14,590 nt of DNA from JBLHKW01 sp047618565 (GTDB taxonomy: Bacteria > Planctomycetota > UBA1135 > GCA-002686595), in the NCBI GenBank assembly GCA_047618565.1, contig JBLHKW010000133.1:1-14590 (forward strand). The letters are read 5' to 3'. Position 1 is the stretch's first letter; every line of letters begins with the position of its first letter. Positions 5,913 to 13,155 of the stretch are shown here, in pieces. The notes beneath the pieces are model-generated. The model was given only the letters and a program-made list of their open reading frames with translations. It had not been told where the DNA came from and made no database searches. A program made the position numbers and the translations under genes.

Positions 5913-7982
5913 CTACGCCGACGTGATCCAGAGGTGCCCGCCGCGGGTGACCTCGGCCCGCGAGCCGGGCGGGACCAGGGTCGTGCCCGAGTATTCCTCG
6001 ATGATTGCCGGACCGCTGACCACGTGGCCCGCTGCCAGGCGCGCACGGTCGATACGGGTCGCGGTCACCCGCTCCCCGAACCATGGGCGCCGCTCACCGA
6101 GTACGGCAGCCTTTGGAGCAGGACGACGGCGCGGTCGCCCCGTGCTCGCCGAATCACCCGCGCCCGTGGCATCGGCATGGGTATGGGTATGGGTATGGGC
6201 GCTCGCGCGCGCGCGCAGGTTCACGATCTCGACTTCTCCCTCCGGAAGCGTCCAGCCGTAGAGCTTCTGGTGCCGCTCCTCGAAGGTCGCCCGCGGTGTG
6301 CTGCCCTCGGCCACGCTGATATCGAAGGACTGGCCCTGGTAACGCAGGTCCAGGCTGTACTCGAACTGCACGGCGCGCGCCGCGGTTCCGGCTGCCATCA
6401 ACCTGGCCTTGCCGATCTCTCCCAGCTCGCGCAGCGCGCGCTTGCGCTCCCTGGCGTTCCAGCCCGTGAGCGGCGCGAGTATCGTGCGCGTCTCGTCGTG
6501 GATCGCGTCCGCGGCGACCATGCCGTACGCGGAGAGCACCCCGGGCTGCGCGGGCACGAGCGCCCCGGGCATCTGCAGGCTCCTGGCCACGGCCACGGCA
6601 GCCAGTCCACCTGCACCACCGAACGCGACCAGCGGCAGTCGCTTGGGGTCGTGCCCGCGCTGCATGGTCATCACGCCCACCGCGCGCCGGATCGCGGCGT
6701 GAGCGACGTCGAGCACGCCCTGGGCCGCGACCTGCGGGCGCACGCCCAGTTGCTTGCCGAGAGCCTCGAAGGCGCGCGTGACCGCGTCCACGTCGAGCGG
6801 GAACTCGCCGCCCAGGAATCCCTGGGCGGCAACATGCCCGAGGAAAACGTGCGCGTCGGTGACCGTCAGGGTGTCGCCGTGTCCGTAGCAGACCGGACCG
6901 GGGTGCGCGCCTGCGCTCTCCGGGCCCACGTGCAGGATGCCGCCCGCGTCCACGTGGACCCTCGATCCGCCGCCGCAGCCGATGGTGTGGATGTCGAGGG
7001 TCGGCACCGCCACCGGCCGCCCGGCGAGATGCGTTTCGAGCACCGTGTTCGCGAGCCCGGCTGTGGGGGAATGGAAGGCGACGTCCGCACTCGTTCCGCC
7101 GATGTCCAGGGTCACGATGTCGCCCAGTCCGGCGTCGATCGCAGCGCGACCGGCGCCGATGACTCCGCCGGCAGGGCCCGAGAAGAGGACGCGCACGGGC
7201 TCCAGCGCGGCCTGTGCGGCGCTGAGGGTTCCGCCCGAGCTCTGCATGATCGAGAGGCGCAGTTCGGGTAGCTCGCGTTCGAGGCGCTGGAGATAGTCGC
7301 GCACCACCGGGATCAGGGCCGCGTTGGCGATCGTCGTCGAGAAGCGCTCGAACTCGCGGAAGGAGCGCAGGATCGAGGACGAGGTGGTGATCGGGATACC
7401 GGCCGGGCGCAGGGCGCGTTCGATGTGGGCTTCGATCTTCGGATCCGCGTACGCGTGCAGCAGGCAGACGGCGACGCTCTCGGCTCCGCTGCGCCGGACC
7501 GCATTCGTCAATGCCGTGAGTTCCGCGCGCGTGGGAGTCTCGGTTTCCGTCCAGCCGCCCTTGCCGTCGGGCCAGGTGCGCTGACGGATCTCGAAACGCC
7601 GAGATCGCGGCACGAGCGGCTCGATCTTGCGCGGGTGCAGGGCGTAGATGTCCTCGCGCTCCTGGCGGCCGATCTCGATCAGATCTCGGAAGCCCTGGTT
7701 GGTGACCATTGCGACGCGTGCGGTGCGGCCGGTGAGCAACGCGTTGAGTGCGACGGTGGTGCCGTGTACGACCTCTTGCGCATGCTCGCCGCCCAGCTCG
7801 TCGAGGCCGCGCGCCACCGCTTCGGACGGGTCGTGGGGCGTCGAGGGCACCTTGCCGAAGCGCAGGCCGTCGGCGTCCAGGCCCACGAGGTCCGTGAAGG
7901 TGCCTCCGGTATCGACGCCGATGCGCAGAGCGCCGGATTTGCGGGCCGGGCGGGCCTTGGTGCTGCGCTTGCGGGGGGACAC
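5913..7982 (-). CDS. Hydantoinase/oxoprolinase A-subunit family protein (HyuA-like)
   Basis: 689 residues, the usual length of the ATP-dependent N-methylhydantoinase/5-oxoprolinase A subunit, a cytosolic actin-fold enzyme that uses ATP to open cyclic amides. Seen in order: IGVDTGGTFTDLV (21-33), HGTTVALNALL (73-83), LLHAYADP (174-181), FREFERFSTT (208-217), IMQSSGG (245-251), VLFSGPAGGVIGAGRA (265-280), TLDIGGTSADVA (291-302), IGCGGGS (334-340), VGPESAGAHPGPVCYG (352-367) and LVAFGGAGG (451-459). All core glycine motifs are present. Family members normally sit next to a B subunit; none is here. Residues 596-602 are HTHTHTH followed by a basic, proline-rich stretch (~603-625) before the C-terminal domain, an apparent insertion made by a DNA hexamer repeat. 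The start codon is GTG (7980-7982). Substrate unknown: hydantoin, oxoproline or acetone-carboxylase-like roles are all possible. Confidence 0.88.
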   Translation of the reverse strand: MSPRKRSTKARPARKSGALRIGVDTGGTFTDLVGLDADGLRFGKVPSTPHDPSEAVARGLDELGGEHAQEVVHGTTVALNALLTGRTARVAMVTNQGFRDLIEIGRQEREDIYALHPRKIEPLVPRSRRFEIRQRTWPDGKGGWTETETPTRAELTALTNAVRRSGAESVAVCLLHAYADPKIEAHIERALRPAGIPITTSSSILRSFREFERFSTTIANAALIPVVRDYLQRLERELPELRLSIMQSSGGTLSAAQAALEPVRVLFSGPAGGVIGAGRAAIDAGLGDIVTLDIGGTSADVAFHSPTAGLANTVLETHLAGRPVAVPTLDIHTIGCGGGSRVHVDAGGILHVGPESAGAHPGPVCYGHGDTLTVTDAHVFLGHVAAQGFLGGEFPLDVDAVTRAFEALGKQLGVRPQVAAQGVLDVAHAAIRRAVGVMTMQRGHDPKRLPLVAFGGAGGLAAVAVARSLQMPGALVPAQPGVLSAYGMVAADAIHDETRTILAPLTGWNARERKRALRELGEIGKARLMAAGTAARAVQFEYSLDLRYQGQSFDISVAEGSTPRATFEERHQKLYGWTLPEGEVEIVNLRARASAHTHTHTHADATGAGDSASTGRPRRRPAPKAAVLGERRPWFGERVTATRIDRARLAAGHVVSGPAIIEEYSGTTLVPPGSRAEVTRGGHLWITSA
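6176..6199. repeat. Hexamer array inside the HyuA-like gene
   Basis: CATGGG followed by three TATGGG units, next to a CG dinucleotide run. On the coding (minus) strand it encodes alternating His-Thr. It lies in a poorly conserved linker, so slippage there would be tolerated. Confidence 0.8.
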
Positions 7983-8113
7983 CCGGGCGAGTGTACGGGC
8001 GCGCCCGGCTCGCGCCCACGGGCAAGCTCCGGTGGGGGTGTCAGAGAGTTCGCTGGCCGCCGCGTGTGCCCACGCTCGGGGCGCAGTATCCTGTGGCCAC
8101 TCGGCCCGAATCG

Positions 8114-8815
8114 ATGTTGCTCACTCCACAGGAACCCCAGGCGCTCACGATCCCCTTGTGGGGGGTGCTGGCCGCCTCCTATCTGATGGGGGCGCTGCCC
8201 TTCGGATTCCTGTTCGCGCGCCTGAAGGGGATCGATCTGCGCGCGGTGGGAAGCGGCAATATCGGCGCCACGAATACCATGCGCGCCCTCGGTCGCGGTT
8301 GGGGCCTGACGGCCTTCTTCCTCGATTTTGCCAAGGGCTGGTTCCCCCTGGCCTTCCTCGCGACCCTGGTCAGCGCGGCCGACCTCGGCGATCTCGATCT
8401 GCGCGCGGTACAGGTCATGTGCGGCACGGCTGCGGTCCTGGGGCACTGCTTCCCGGTCTACCTGCGCTTCCGCGGGGGCAAGGGCGTGGCCACGGGCTGC
8501 GGGGCGATCGTGGGCCTGGATCCGATGGTTTTTCTGGGCGCGGGGCTGGTATGGGTGGCCGTGATGCTGACCCTGCGCTTTGTCGGACTGGCGTCGATCC
8601 TGATGGGGGCGGCCTTTCCGATCCTCGCCTGGTGGCGCCATCCCGAGGATGAGGCGACCCTGATCGGAGCTTCCTTGTTGACGCTCTTGATCGTGGTCCG
8701 GCATCGAGCGAACATCAGCCGCATGCTGGCCGGCACGGAGCCCCGCTCCAGGCCACTGATCGGGGCACGGCGCCCCACGCCTCCGGGCGATGTCACGGAA
8801 GGTTCGGATGACTGA
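8114..8815 (+). CDS. plsY: Acyl-phosphate:glycerol-3-phosphate acyltransferase
   Basis: 233-residue integral membrane enzyme that transfers an acyl group from acyl-phosphate to sn-glycerol-3-phosphate, the first committed step of phospholipid synthesis in most bacteria. All three signature motifs are present: VGSGNIGATNTMRALGRGWG (45-64), GHCFPVYLRFRGGKGVATG (110-128) and GLASILMGAAFPI (158-170). DFAKGW at 71-76 is also typical. Five or so hydrophobic segments (about 14-34, 65-85, 100-116, 138-156, 158-174, plus a weaker 183-196) span the membrane. The frame is open to 7991, but the ATG at 8114 matches the family N-terminus. A hydrophilic tail of ~25 residues (206-233) goes beyond the family core. 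It overlaps gpsA by 8 nt, so substrate supply and use are translationally linked. Confidence 0.95.
   Translation: MLLTPQEPQALTIPLWGVLAASYLMGALPFGFLFARLKGIDLRAVGSGNIGATNTMRALGRGWGLTAFFLDFAKGWFPLAFLATLVSAADLGDLDLRAVQVMCGTAAVLGHCFPVYLRFRGGKGVATGCGAIVGLDPMVFLGAGLVWVAVMLTLRFVGLASILMGAAFPILAWWRHPEDEATLIGASLLTLLIVVRHRANISRMLAGTEPRSRPLIGARRPTPPGDVTEGSDD
8797..8802 (+). promoter_or_regulatory. Shine-Dalgarno site selecting the gpsA start
   Basis: GGAAGG ends 5 nt before the ATG at 8808 and 14 nt before the ATG at 8817, so 8808 is preferred; the ATG at 8790 lies upstream of it. It lies within the plsY coding sequence, and it is the only strong ribosome site I see in the window. Confidence 0.65.
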
Positions 8816-9833
8816 AATGACGATTCAACGCGCACTCGTGATCGGGGACGGTGGTTGGGGCACGACCATCGCGTTGCTGCTCGCCAAGCAGGGACACCCG
8901 ACGGTCCTGTGGAGCGCGTTTCCGGAGCAGAGCGAGGATCTGCGCAAGACGCGCGTCAACGAGCGCTTCCTGCCCGGGGTCCAGTTGCCCGACAACCTGG
9001 AGTTCCACGCGGATCCGTTTGCTGCCGCCGAGGGCGTCGACTTCGTGGTCAGCGTCGTCCCGACCCAGTTCGTGCGCAGCGTGGCCGCGCGCTTCGAGGA
9101 CGCCCTCATGGGCGACATGCCGATCGTCACGGCCAGCAAGGGCCTGGAGATCGAGACGTTCCGCACACCGAGTCAGATCTTGCGGCAGGTGCTCGGTGAT
9201 CGTCCCGTATGCGTGCTTACCGGCCCGAGTCACGCGGAGGAAGTCGCCCGCGGTCTGCCCGCCTCGGTCGTCGCGGGCTGCTCCGACAAGGCCTTCGCCG
9301 AGCGCGTCCAGCAGGCCCTGAGCAGCGACACTTTCCGCGTCTACACCCACGGCGACGCCCTCGGGGCCGAGCTCGCGGGCGCCCTTAAGAACGTGATCGC
9401 CCTGGCCGCGGGCATCTCCGATGGGCTCGGCCTGGGCGACAACGCCAAGGCTGCCTTGCTCACGCGTGGCATGGTCGAGATGGCGCGCTTCGGCGAGTCC
9501 CTCGGCGCCGACGCGCGCACCTTCTTCGGCCTGGCCGGCTTTGGCGACCTGGTCACGACCTGCTGCTCGCCGCACTCACGCAACCGCGCCGTGGGCGAGG
9601 CCATCGGCCGCGGCAAGACCTTGGAGCAGGTGCTCCAGGAAATGTCCACGGTGGCCGAGGGCGTCTGGACTACCAAGGCGCTCTTCGGCCCCGAGGCCGG
9701 GGGCGGCGAGGTCACCATGCCGATTGCCGAGCAGGTACACGCCGTCCTGTTCGAGGGCAAGGATCCGCGCAAGGCCGTGCTGGCCCTGATGAGCCGAGCT
9801 CCGACCGACGAGATGGACGGGTTGGCCCGCTAG
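8808..9833 (+). CDS. gpsA: sn-Glycerol-3-phosphate dehydrogenase [NAD(P)+]
   Basis: 341-residue cytosolic enzyme that reduces dihydroxyacetone phosphate to sn-glycerol-3-phosphate, the backbone acylated by PlsY. The nucleotide-binding motif is VIGDGGWGTTIALLLA (11-26), with Asp where GAGSWG is usual. Next come VVPTQFVR (83-90), VTASKGLE (107-114, catalytic-site Lys111), LTGPSHAEEVARGLP (137-151), the catalytic-domain GALKNVIALAAGISDGLGLGDN (191-212; Lys194), ALLTRGMVEM (216-225) and FFGLAGFGDLVTTC (239-252). All expected residues and a normal length are present. ATG 8808 was chosen by the GGAAGG site; its first eight bases include the plsY stop. The 3' end overlaps the convergent membrane-protein gene by 4 nt. 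Confidence 0.96.
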   Translation: MTEMTIQRALVIGDGGWGTTIALLLAKQGHPTVLWSAFPEQSEDLRKTRVNERFLPGVQLPDNLEFHADPFAAAEGVDFVVSVVPTQFVRSVAARFEDALMGDMPIVTASKGLEIETFRTPSQILRQVLGDRPVCVLTGPSHAEEVARGLPASVVAGCSDKAFAERVQQALSSDTFRVYTHGDALGAELAGALKNVIALAAGISDGLGLGDNAKAALLTRGMVEMARFGESLGADARTFFGLAGFGDLVTTCCSPHSRNRAVGEAIGRGKTLEQVLQEMSTVAEGVWTTKALFGPEAGGGEVTMPIAEQVHAVLFEGKDPRKAVLALMSRAPTDEMDGLAR

Positions 9834-10219
9834 TTCGGGTCGAACTCGCCGGAGCCTGACTCCGGGTCCGCCGTCACCTCCGGCCCCGCGAGATCCGCGA
9901 AGTCCAGATCACGGAGCAGGCCGGGCAATGCCAGGAGCGCTCCATTGGCGAACAGGGGCACCAGGGCGAGCAGGGCCCAGTTGCGCTGCCCCCGGATCGT
10001 GATGATCGCCATGAGCAGCCCCATCACGGCAAAGGTCGAGGCTGTCCAGGAGACCACCGTGAAGCTGGGCGTCCAGTCCGGGGCAAAGCGCATCAATGCC
10101 GCCGTCATCCACCAGACCGCCCATCCGAAGGTCGCGAGCACCATCGAAGCGACCCAGGTCCTGTGCCGGCGCCTGACCATCGTCCGGACGCGCCATTGGT
10201 TGCGAAGCGGGCGTACCAC
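9830..10219 (-). CDS. Small membrane protein of unknown function
   Basis: 129 residues, not recognised. The N-terminus is strongly basic (Arg-rich, 1-21) and should stay in the cytoplasm. Three hydrophobic segments follow: about 22-44 (WVASMVLATFGWAVWWMTAALM), 52-75 (FTVVSWTASTFAVMGLLMAIITI) and 80-101 (WALLALVPLFANGALLALPGLL). The C-terminal tail is acidic (DLDFADLAG...PESGSGEFDPN). The start at 10219 is GTG; an in-frame ATG at about 10180 is an alternative and still leaves a basic leader. The stop overlaps the gpsA stop in convergent orientation. Hydrophobicity pattern, positive-inside charge and a compact fit between neighbours support a real gene. No function can be assigned. Confidence 0.65.
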   Translation of the reverse strand: MVRPLRNQWRVRTMVRRRHRTWVASMVLATFGWAVWWMTAALMRFAPDWTPSFTVVSWTASTFAVMGLLMAIITIRGQRNWALLALVPLFANGALLALPGLLRDLDFADLAGPEVTADPESGSGEFDPN

Positions 10220-10261
10220 CCCAGCATTCTCCCCTAAACTCGCCCAAGGTCCAACTCGCGA

Positions 10262-10290
10262 TTGACCAGACCCCCCAGGCCCACTAGAGT
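10262..10290 (+). promoter_or_regulatory. Sigma70-type promoter for tRNA-Pro
   Basis: TTGACC (10262-10267) and TAGAGT (10285-10290) are separated by exactly 17 bp, and the mature tRNA begins 18 bp after the -10 box, leaving a short 5' leader. The -35 matches 5 of 6 consensus bases and the -10 matches 4 of 6. Confidence 0.7.
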
Positions 10291-10308
10291 ACCCGCCCCA
10301 ATCTGGGT

Positions 10309-10385
<77 letters not shown>

Positions 10386-10423
10386 TTTCACTATGGGCTG
10401 TGATCAAGCCCTACGGTGTCGAT

Positions 10424-10445
10424 GGCCGGTTTCGGCAAACCGGCC
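10424..10445. other. Perfect 9-bp hairpin downstream of tRNA-Pro
   Basis: GGCCGGTTT, loop CGGC, AAACCGGCC, starting 39 bp after the tRNA CCA. No T-run follows on either strand, so if it ends transcription it does so in a non-canonical way. Confidence 0.6.
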
Positions 10446-10473
10446 ACAGGAAGCGCAGCGCGGCCCAAGGCCA

Positions 10474-10499
10474 GAGAGTGTGGACCTATCCACGCTCTC
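10474..10499. other. 10-bp hairpin
   Basis: GAGAGTGTGG and CCACGCTCTC pair (one T-G wobble) around a six-base ACCTAT loop. No T-run follows. Confidence 0.5.
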
Positions 10500-10594
10500 G
10501 CTGCCCCAAGCGCTTTCCATTTCTCGTTCAAGTAGTTGGCGATCGCCTTGAGCCCGCCGAAGCCCTTGAAGTACAAGATCGTGGATCTGGAGAA
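10499..10594 (-). pseudogene. Possible serine-recombinase-like remnant
   Basis: The minus-strand frame reads STILYFKGFGGLKAIANYLN followed by EKWKALG. The GxGxKAIAxxLNE pattern recalls the 'recombinase' domain of large serine recombinases. Only about 30 residues show it; the surrounding frame is unrecognisable and lacks the catalytic Ser domain. It could be coincidence in a random open frame. Confidence 0.22.
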
Positions 10595-10707
10595 CGATTG
10601 GTTGTCTCCCGGAGCGCGAGCACGCTCACTGTTCAGTGGCGACTTGCTCCCACTCTCGCGCACCCCGGGTGCCTCGCCTTTGAGGCTCCGGATGGCGCTT
10701 CACCCTC

Positions 10708-10732
10708 GACCGAGGCTCGAAGGTCCTCGGTC
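10708..10732. other. 8-bp hairpin just after the fusion gene's stop
   Basis: GACCGAGG and CCTCGGTC form a perfect stem around a nine-base loop, 32 bp downstream of the stop of the minus-strand fusion gene. No T-run follows, so at most a weak or factor-dependent terminator or an mRNA 3'-end stabiliser. Confidence 0.4.
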
Positions 10733-10763
10733 TCGGACGGTGCCGGCAGGAGTCCCAGATTCG

Positions 10764-13082
10764 CTAGCTAAGCGAGTCCGCTGGGAAGTCCCGGATGAAC
10801 TGCTCCTGGATCGTGGTCTCGAGTGCCCGCTGTGAGCGGGCCGCGCGCACGGATTCCATGGCCTCGTCGGCCGCGGCCCCACGCGTGCGCAGGTAGGCAG
10901 CTGCCGCCATCCCAGAGCGACCGATGCCTCCGACACAATGTATCGCGACCTTCTCGCAATTACGCAAGCCCTCATCCACCCAGCCCAGTGCCTCGATCAT
11001 CTCCGCCTGGCTGCAGGCCTTCTGATCGACGATCGGCAAGTGGTGCACGAGCATCCCTGCAGCCCGACAGATGGGTAGGAGCTCGTCCACTCCATAGAGG
11101 TGCAACTCCTCTTGCGGCACAAGGCAGAGCAGCCGGCTGACGCCTTCTTCCTTCAGGGTGGCGACATCATCGGCCAGGCTCCGACCCCAGTCCCGGCGAC
11201 CGGGGAGGATGGTGAGGCCCACGCGGCCCGGCGTCGTCCACTCCTCGTCCATCCAGTCGAGCCGGAGACGCACCGAGCGGGTAAGGGTGTCCGCAATACG
11301 ATGCGACAGGTGGCCTGAAGTGTAGAGCGCCCACTTCAGCTGCAAGGGCGTCGACTCCTCGAAGCAGAGGTTGTGGACGGAGTAGCGCATCTGCGCCACG
11401 AGGAGCTGGAAGGGGTCGCGGCCCGACTGCACGAGCTGCGGGTAGTAACCGCGAATGTGCTGAACCGTCTCCCAGGTGCGGCGGAACTGGGGCCGCCAGT
11501 CCGACGGCGCGTCGGGCAAGGGGGCTGCAAGGTCCTCGACCTCGAGCAGGGCATCGGTGAAGGCGCAAGCGTTTCGCAGGTCGTCCTCGTCCTCGACTGG
11601 CGTCCAGATATAGAGCAGGTCGTTCTCGAGTTTCACGAAGTCCTGCAGGACGTGGCCGCGCTTCGTGTGGAAGAAGTCGATGAGCCAGACGTTGCGATGC
11701 CCGTCGAGGATGATGTTCGCGCCATTCAGGTCCCCGTGCATCCAGGACTGCTGGATCTGGTCCGCCGGTCGTCGGGGCAAGCCGTGCAGCGTCTCGTCGT
11801 AGAAGCGGCAGACGTTCGGCGCTTCGAGACCTGGCAGAATTTCGATCGTGTCGCCCGTCGCCGGACCGCCGTGAATCGACTCGACGTTGTCCCGCACGCT
11901 CCCGGCCCACTTGTCGCTGAAGAAGTAGTACTCGAGCAGATCGACGCTCTCGAGAGTGGCGGCCTTGTAGAAGCGCATGAGTTGCTCGCCGAACAACGTG
12001 TCGAGCACTTCCTTCACCTCAGGCATCGGCATGCCTTTCTCATAGGCCTTCTGGAAGGTGCTCGAGAAGGTGCCCCCCATGGAGGCGTAGCGGTACTTGA
12101 TCGCGCCGCGGTTTGCGGTGTCCGCGAAGTCCGTGATCTGGGGAGCGGCGTTGCCGAGCACATCCTGCACACGCTCGAAGGACGCGCGCTCCTTGCCCAT
12201 CTCCTCTTGCTCGCCGATCTTGACGACGTGCGGCACCTGCTCGTGGCCATGCATGTCGTAGCTGGTCGAGCCGGCCACGACGTTGCCGGAGAAGCCGCCG
12301 GCGAGGGCCTTGAGCTTGACGCTGCGGCAGTCGCGGAACAGGTAGCGCACGAGCGTCCGATCCGTGTCGGTGAGTTCTAGCCCCACGAGTTCGATGGAGG
12401 GGTATTCGTTTTGGAGGCCGACCAGCGGCGCGTCGGCATCGGCGCTGCCGCCCAAGAATTCGACGAACTCACCTACCGAGTCGATGACGCGTACTCCGAG
12501 GATTCGTCGTAGCTGATCCAGCGCTTCGAAGTGATGTTGGCGGGACGATGAGGCCGTGAGGGCGGAGCAGACCGCCACCTGGAACTGCGGGTAGCGCGTC
12601 ACGATTTCGTAGGCCAGGAAGCTGACCTTGGCCTCGGTCCACACGCCGGCGATACCGATGCGGCAGGCCTGATCGGCGTACGGTGCGAGCGTCTCGGCCA
12701 GACCGGTTCCTTGGAAGTCGTTCAGCGTGAGCGAATCGACGAGGACGACGTCCTTCCCGCCATCCTCTGATGCAGAGAAGGCAAACTCGGCTCCCGCAGT
12801 ACCCTGGACGCAATGCTCGCCGAACACGTGGAAGTGGTCCTGGACCACCTTCTCCAGCGGATCGTGCCAGTCGCGCACGTGGATGAGACGCAGCTCCGCG
12901 TCGGGGCACTGATGAGCCCACCTCATGACACGCGCGACGGGGCCTTCGGCCGGGTTCGCCCCCATCAGCCGCAGCGCTTCCGAGTACCCCACGTGGAGCC
13001 GATTGGGCAAGGGTTCGAAGCGCCCGACCGGCTTCACGAAGTCATTCTGCAGGCACTGCGTCAAGAGCAGGGATGGTGTCAT
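10764..13082 (-). CDS. Isochorismatase-fold / APH-like kinase / tyrosine phosphatase fusion
   Basis: 772 residues, three domains. (1) ~1-205: cysteine-hydrolase (isochorismatase) fold, with SLLLTQCLQNDF (4-15), IHVRDWHDP (67-75) and IGIAGVWTEAKVSFLAYEI (142-160). The catalytic triad is lost: the usual Asp is Cys10, the Lys position is near Ser117, the nucleophilic Cys is Lys152. (2) ~235-560: aminoglycoside-phosphotransferase-like kinase fold, with glycine loop GGFSGNVV (262-269), VVK (Lys288), Glu298 or Glu303, catalytic loop WMHGDLNGANI (447-457; Asp451, Asn456) and metal-binding IDFFHTKRGH (468-477). It resembles domains described in 'ternary complex' conflict systems (TCAD9-like), not confirmed. 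(3) ~620-772: Cys-dependent phosphatase with candidate general acid Asp686 (HLPIVDQ) and P-loop HCVGGIGRSG (715-724; Cys716, Arg722). The open frame extends to 13208, but ATG 13082 starts exactly at the first domain strand. The protein is cytosolic (no signal or membrane segment). Its targets are unknown. Confidence 0.88.
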   Translation of the reverse strand: MTPSLLLTQCLQNDFVKPVGRFEPLPNRLHVGYSEALRLMGANPAEGPVARVMRWAHQCPDAELRLIHVRDWHDPLEKVVQDHFHVFGEHCVQGTAGAEFAFSASEDGGKDVVLVDSLTLNDFQGTGLAETLAPYADQACRIGIAGVWTEAKVSFLAYEIVTRYPQFQVAVCSALTASSSRQHHFEALDQLRRILGVRVIDSVGEFVEFLGGSADADAPLVGLQNEYPSIELVGLELTDTDRTLVRYLFRDCRSVKLKALAGGFSGNVVAGSTSYDMHGHEQVPHVVKIGEQEEMGKERASFERVQDVLGNAAPQITDFADTANRGAIKYRYASMGGTFSSTFQKAYEKGMPMPEVKEVLDTLFGEQLMRFYKAATLESVDLLEYYFFSDKWAGSVRDNVESIHGGPATGDTIEILPGLEAPNVCRFYDETLHGLPRRPADQIQQSWMHGDLNGANIILDGHRNVWLIDFFHTKRGHVLQDFVKLENDLLYIWTPVEDEDDLRNACAFTDALLEVEDLAAPLPDAPSDWRPQFRRTWETVQHIRGYYPQLVQSGRDPFQLLVAQMRYSVHNLCFEESTPLQLKWALYTSGHLSHRIADTLTRSVRLRLDWMDEEWTTPGRVGLTILPGRRDWGRSLADDVATLKEEGVSRLLCLVPQEELHLYGVDELLPICRAAGMLVHHLPIVDQKACSQAEMIEALGWVDEGLRNCEKVAIHCVGGIGRSGMAAAAYLRTRGAAADEAMESVRAARSQRALETTIQEQFIRDFPADSLS

Positions 13083-13125
13083 TTGGGACTCGATTCTCGC
13101 GGTTTCATTGGGGCGAGGCGGAGTC

Positions 13126-13155
13126 ACCTTCGGTACCCTAACCTTCGATACCCTA
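13126..13155. repeat. Two tandem 15-bp repeats in a divergent promoter region
   Basis: ACCTTCGGTACCCTA is followed directly by ACCTTCGATACCCTA (one difference), then by a partial third unit ACCTTTTCG. They start 43 bp upstream of the fusion gene's ATG and end 108 bp upstream of the receiver's ATG. Phased direct repeats in such a place suggest binding of a regulator to adjacent sites; on the minus strand they give TAGGGTATCG and TAGGGTACCG, which could overlap a -10 box. Confidence 0.5.

Larger units (their letters stand above)
10386..10763. other. Gene-free stretch between tRNA-Pro and the fusion gene
   Basis: About 380 bp without a convincing gene. It contains three perfect or near-perfect hairpins (10424-10445, 10474-10499, 10708-10732) and, on the minus strand, a short recombinase-like peptide (10499-10594). 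None of the hairpins has a T-tract. The position directly 3' of a tRNA and the relic protein fit an old integration site, but I found no repeated tRNA 3' end in the window. Confidence 0.5.

Noticed and set aside
5020..6084. Upstream extension of the receptor frame to 6084
   Set aside because: It would overlap tonB entirely on the opposite strand and has no receptor features; the signal peptide begins at 5019.
7991..8113. Upstream extension of plsY
   Set aside because: The extra 41 residues are Arg/Pro-rich and unlike the family N-terminus. The hydrophobic first segment begins soon after the ATG at 8114.
10424..10445. Intrinsic terminator for tRNA-Pro
   Set aside because: The stem is perfect but no T-tract follows on either strand, so it is listed only as a hairpin.
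11373..12380. 335-residue plus-strand open frame
   Set aside because: Antisense shadow of the fusion gene, whose minus-strand reading has clear kinase motifs.
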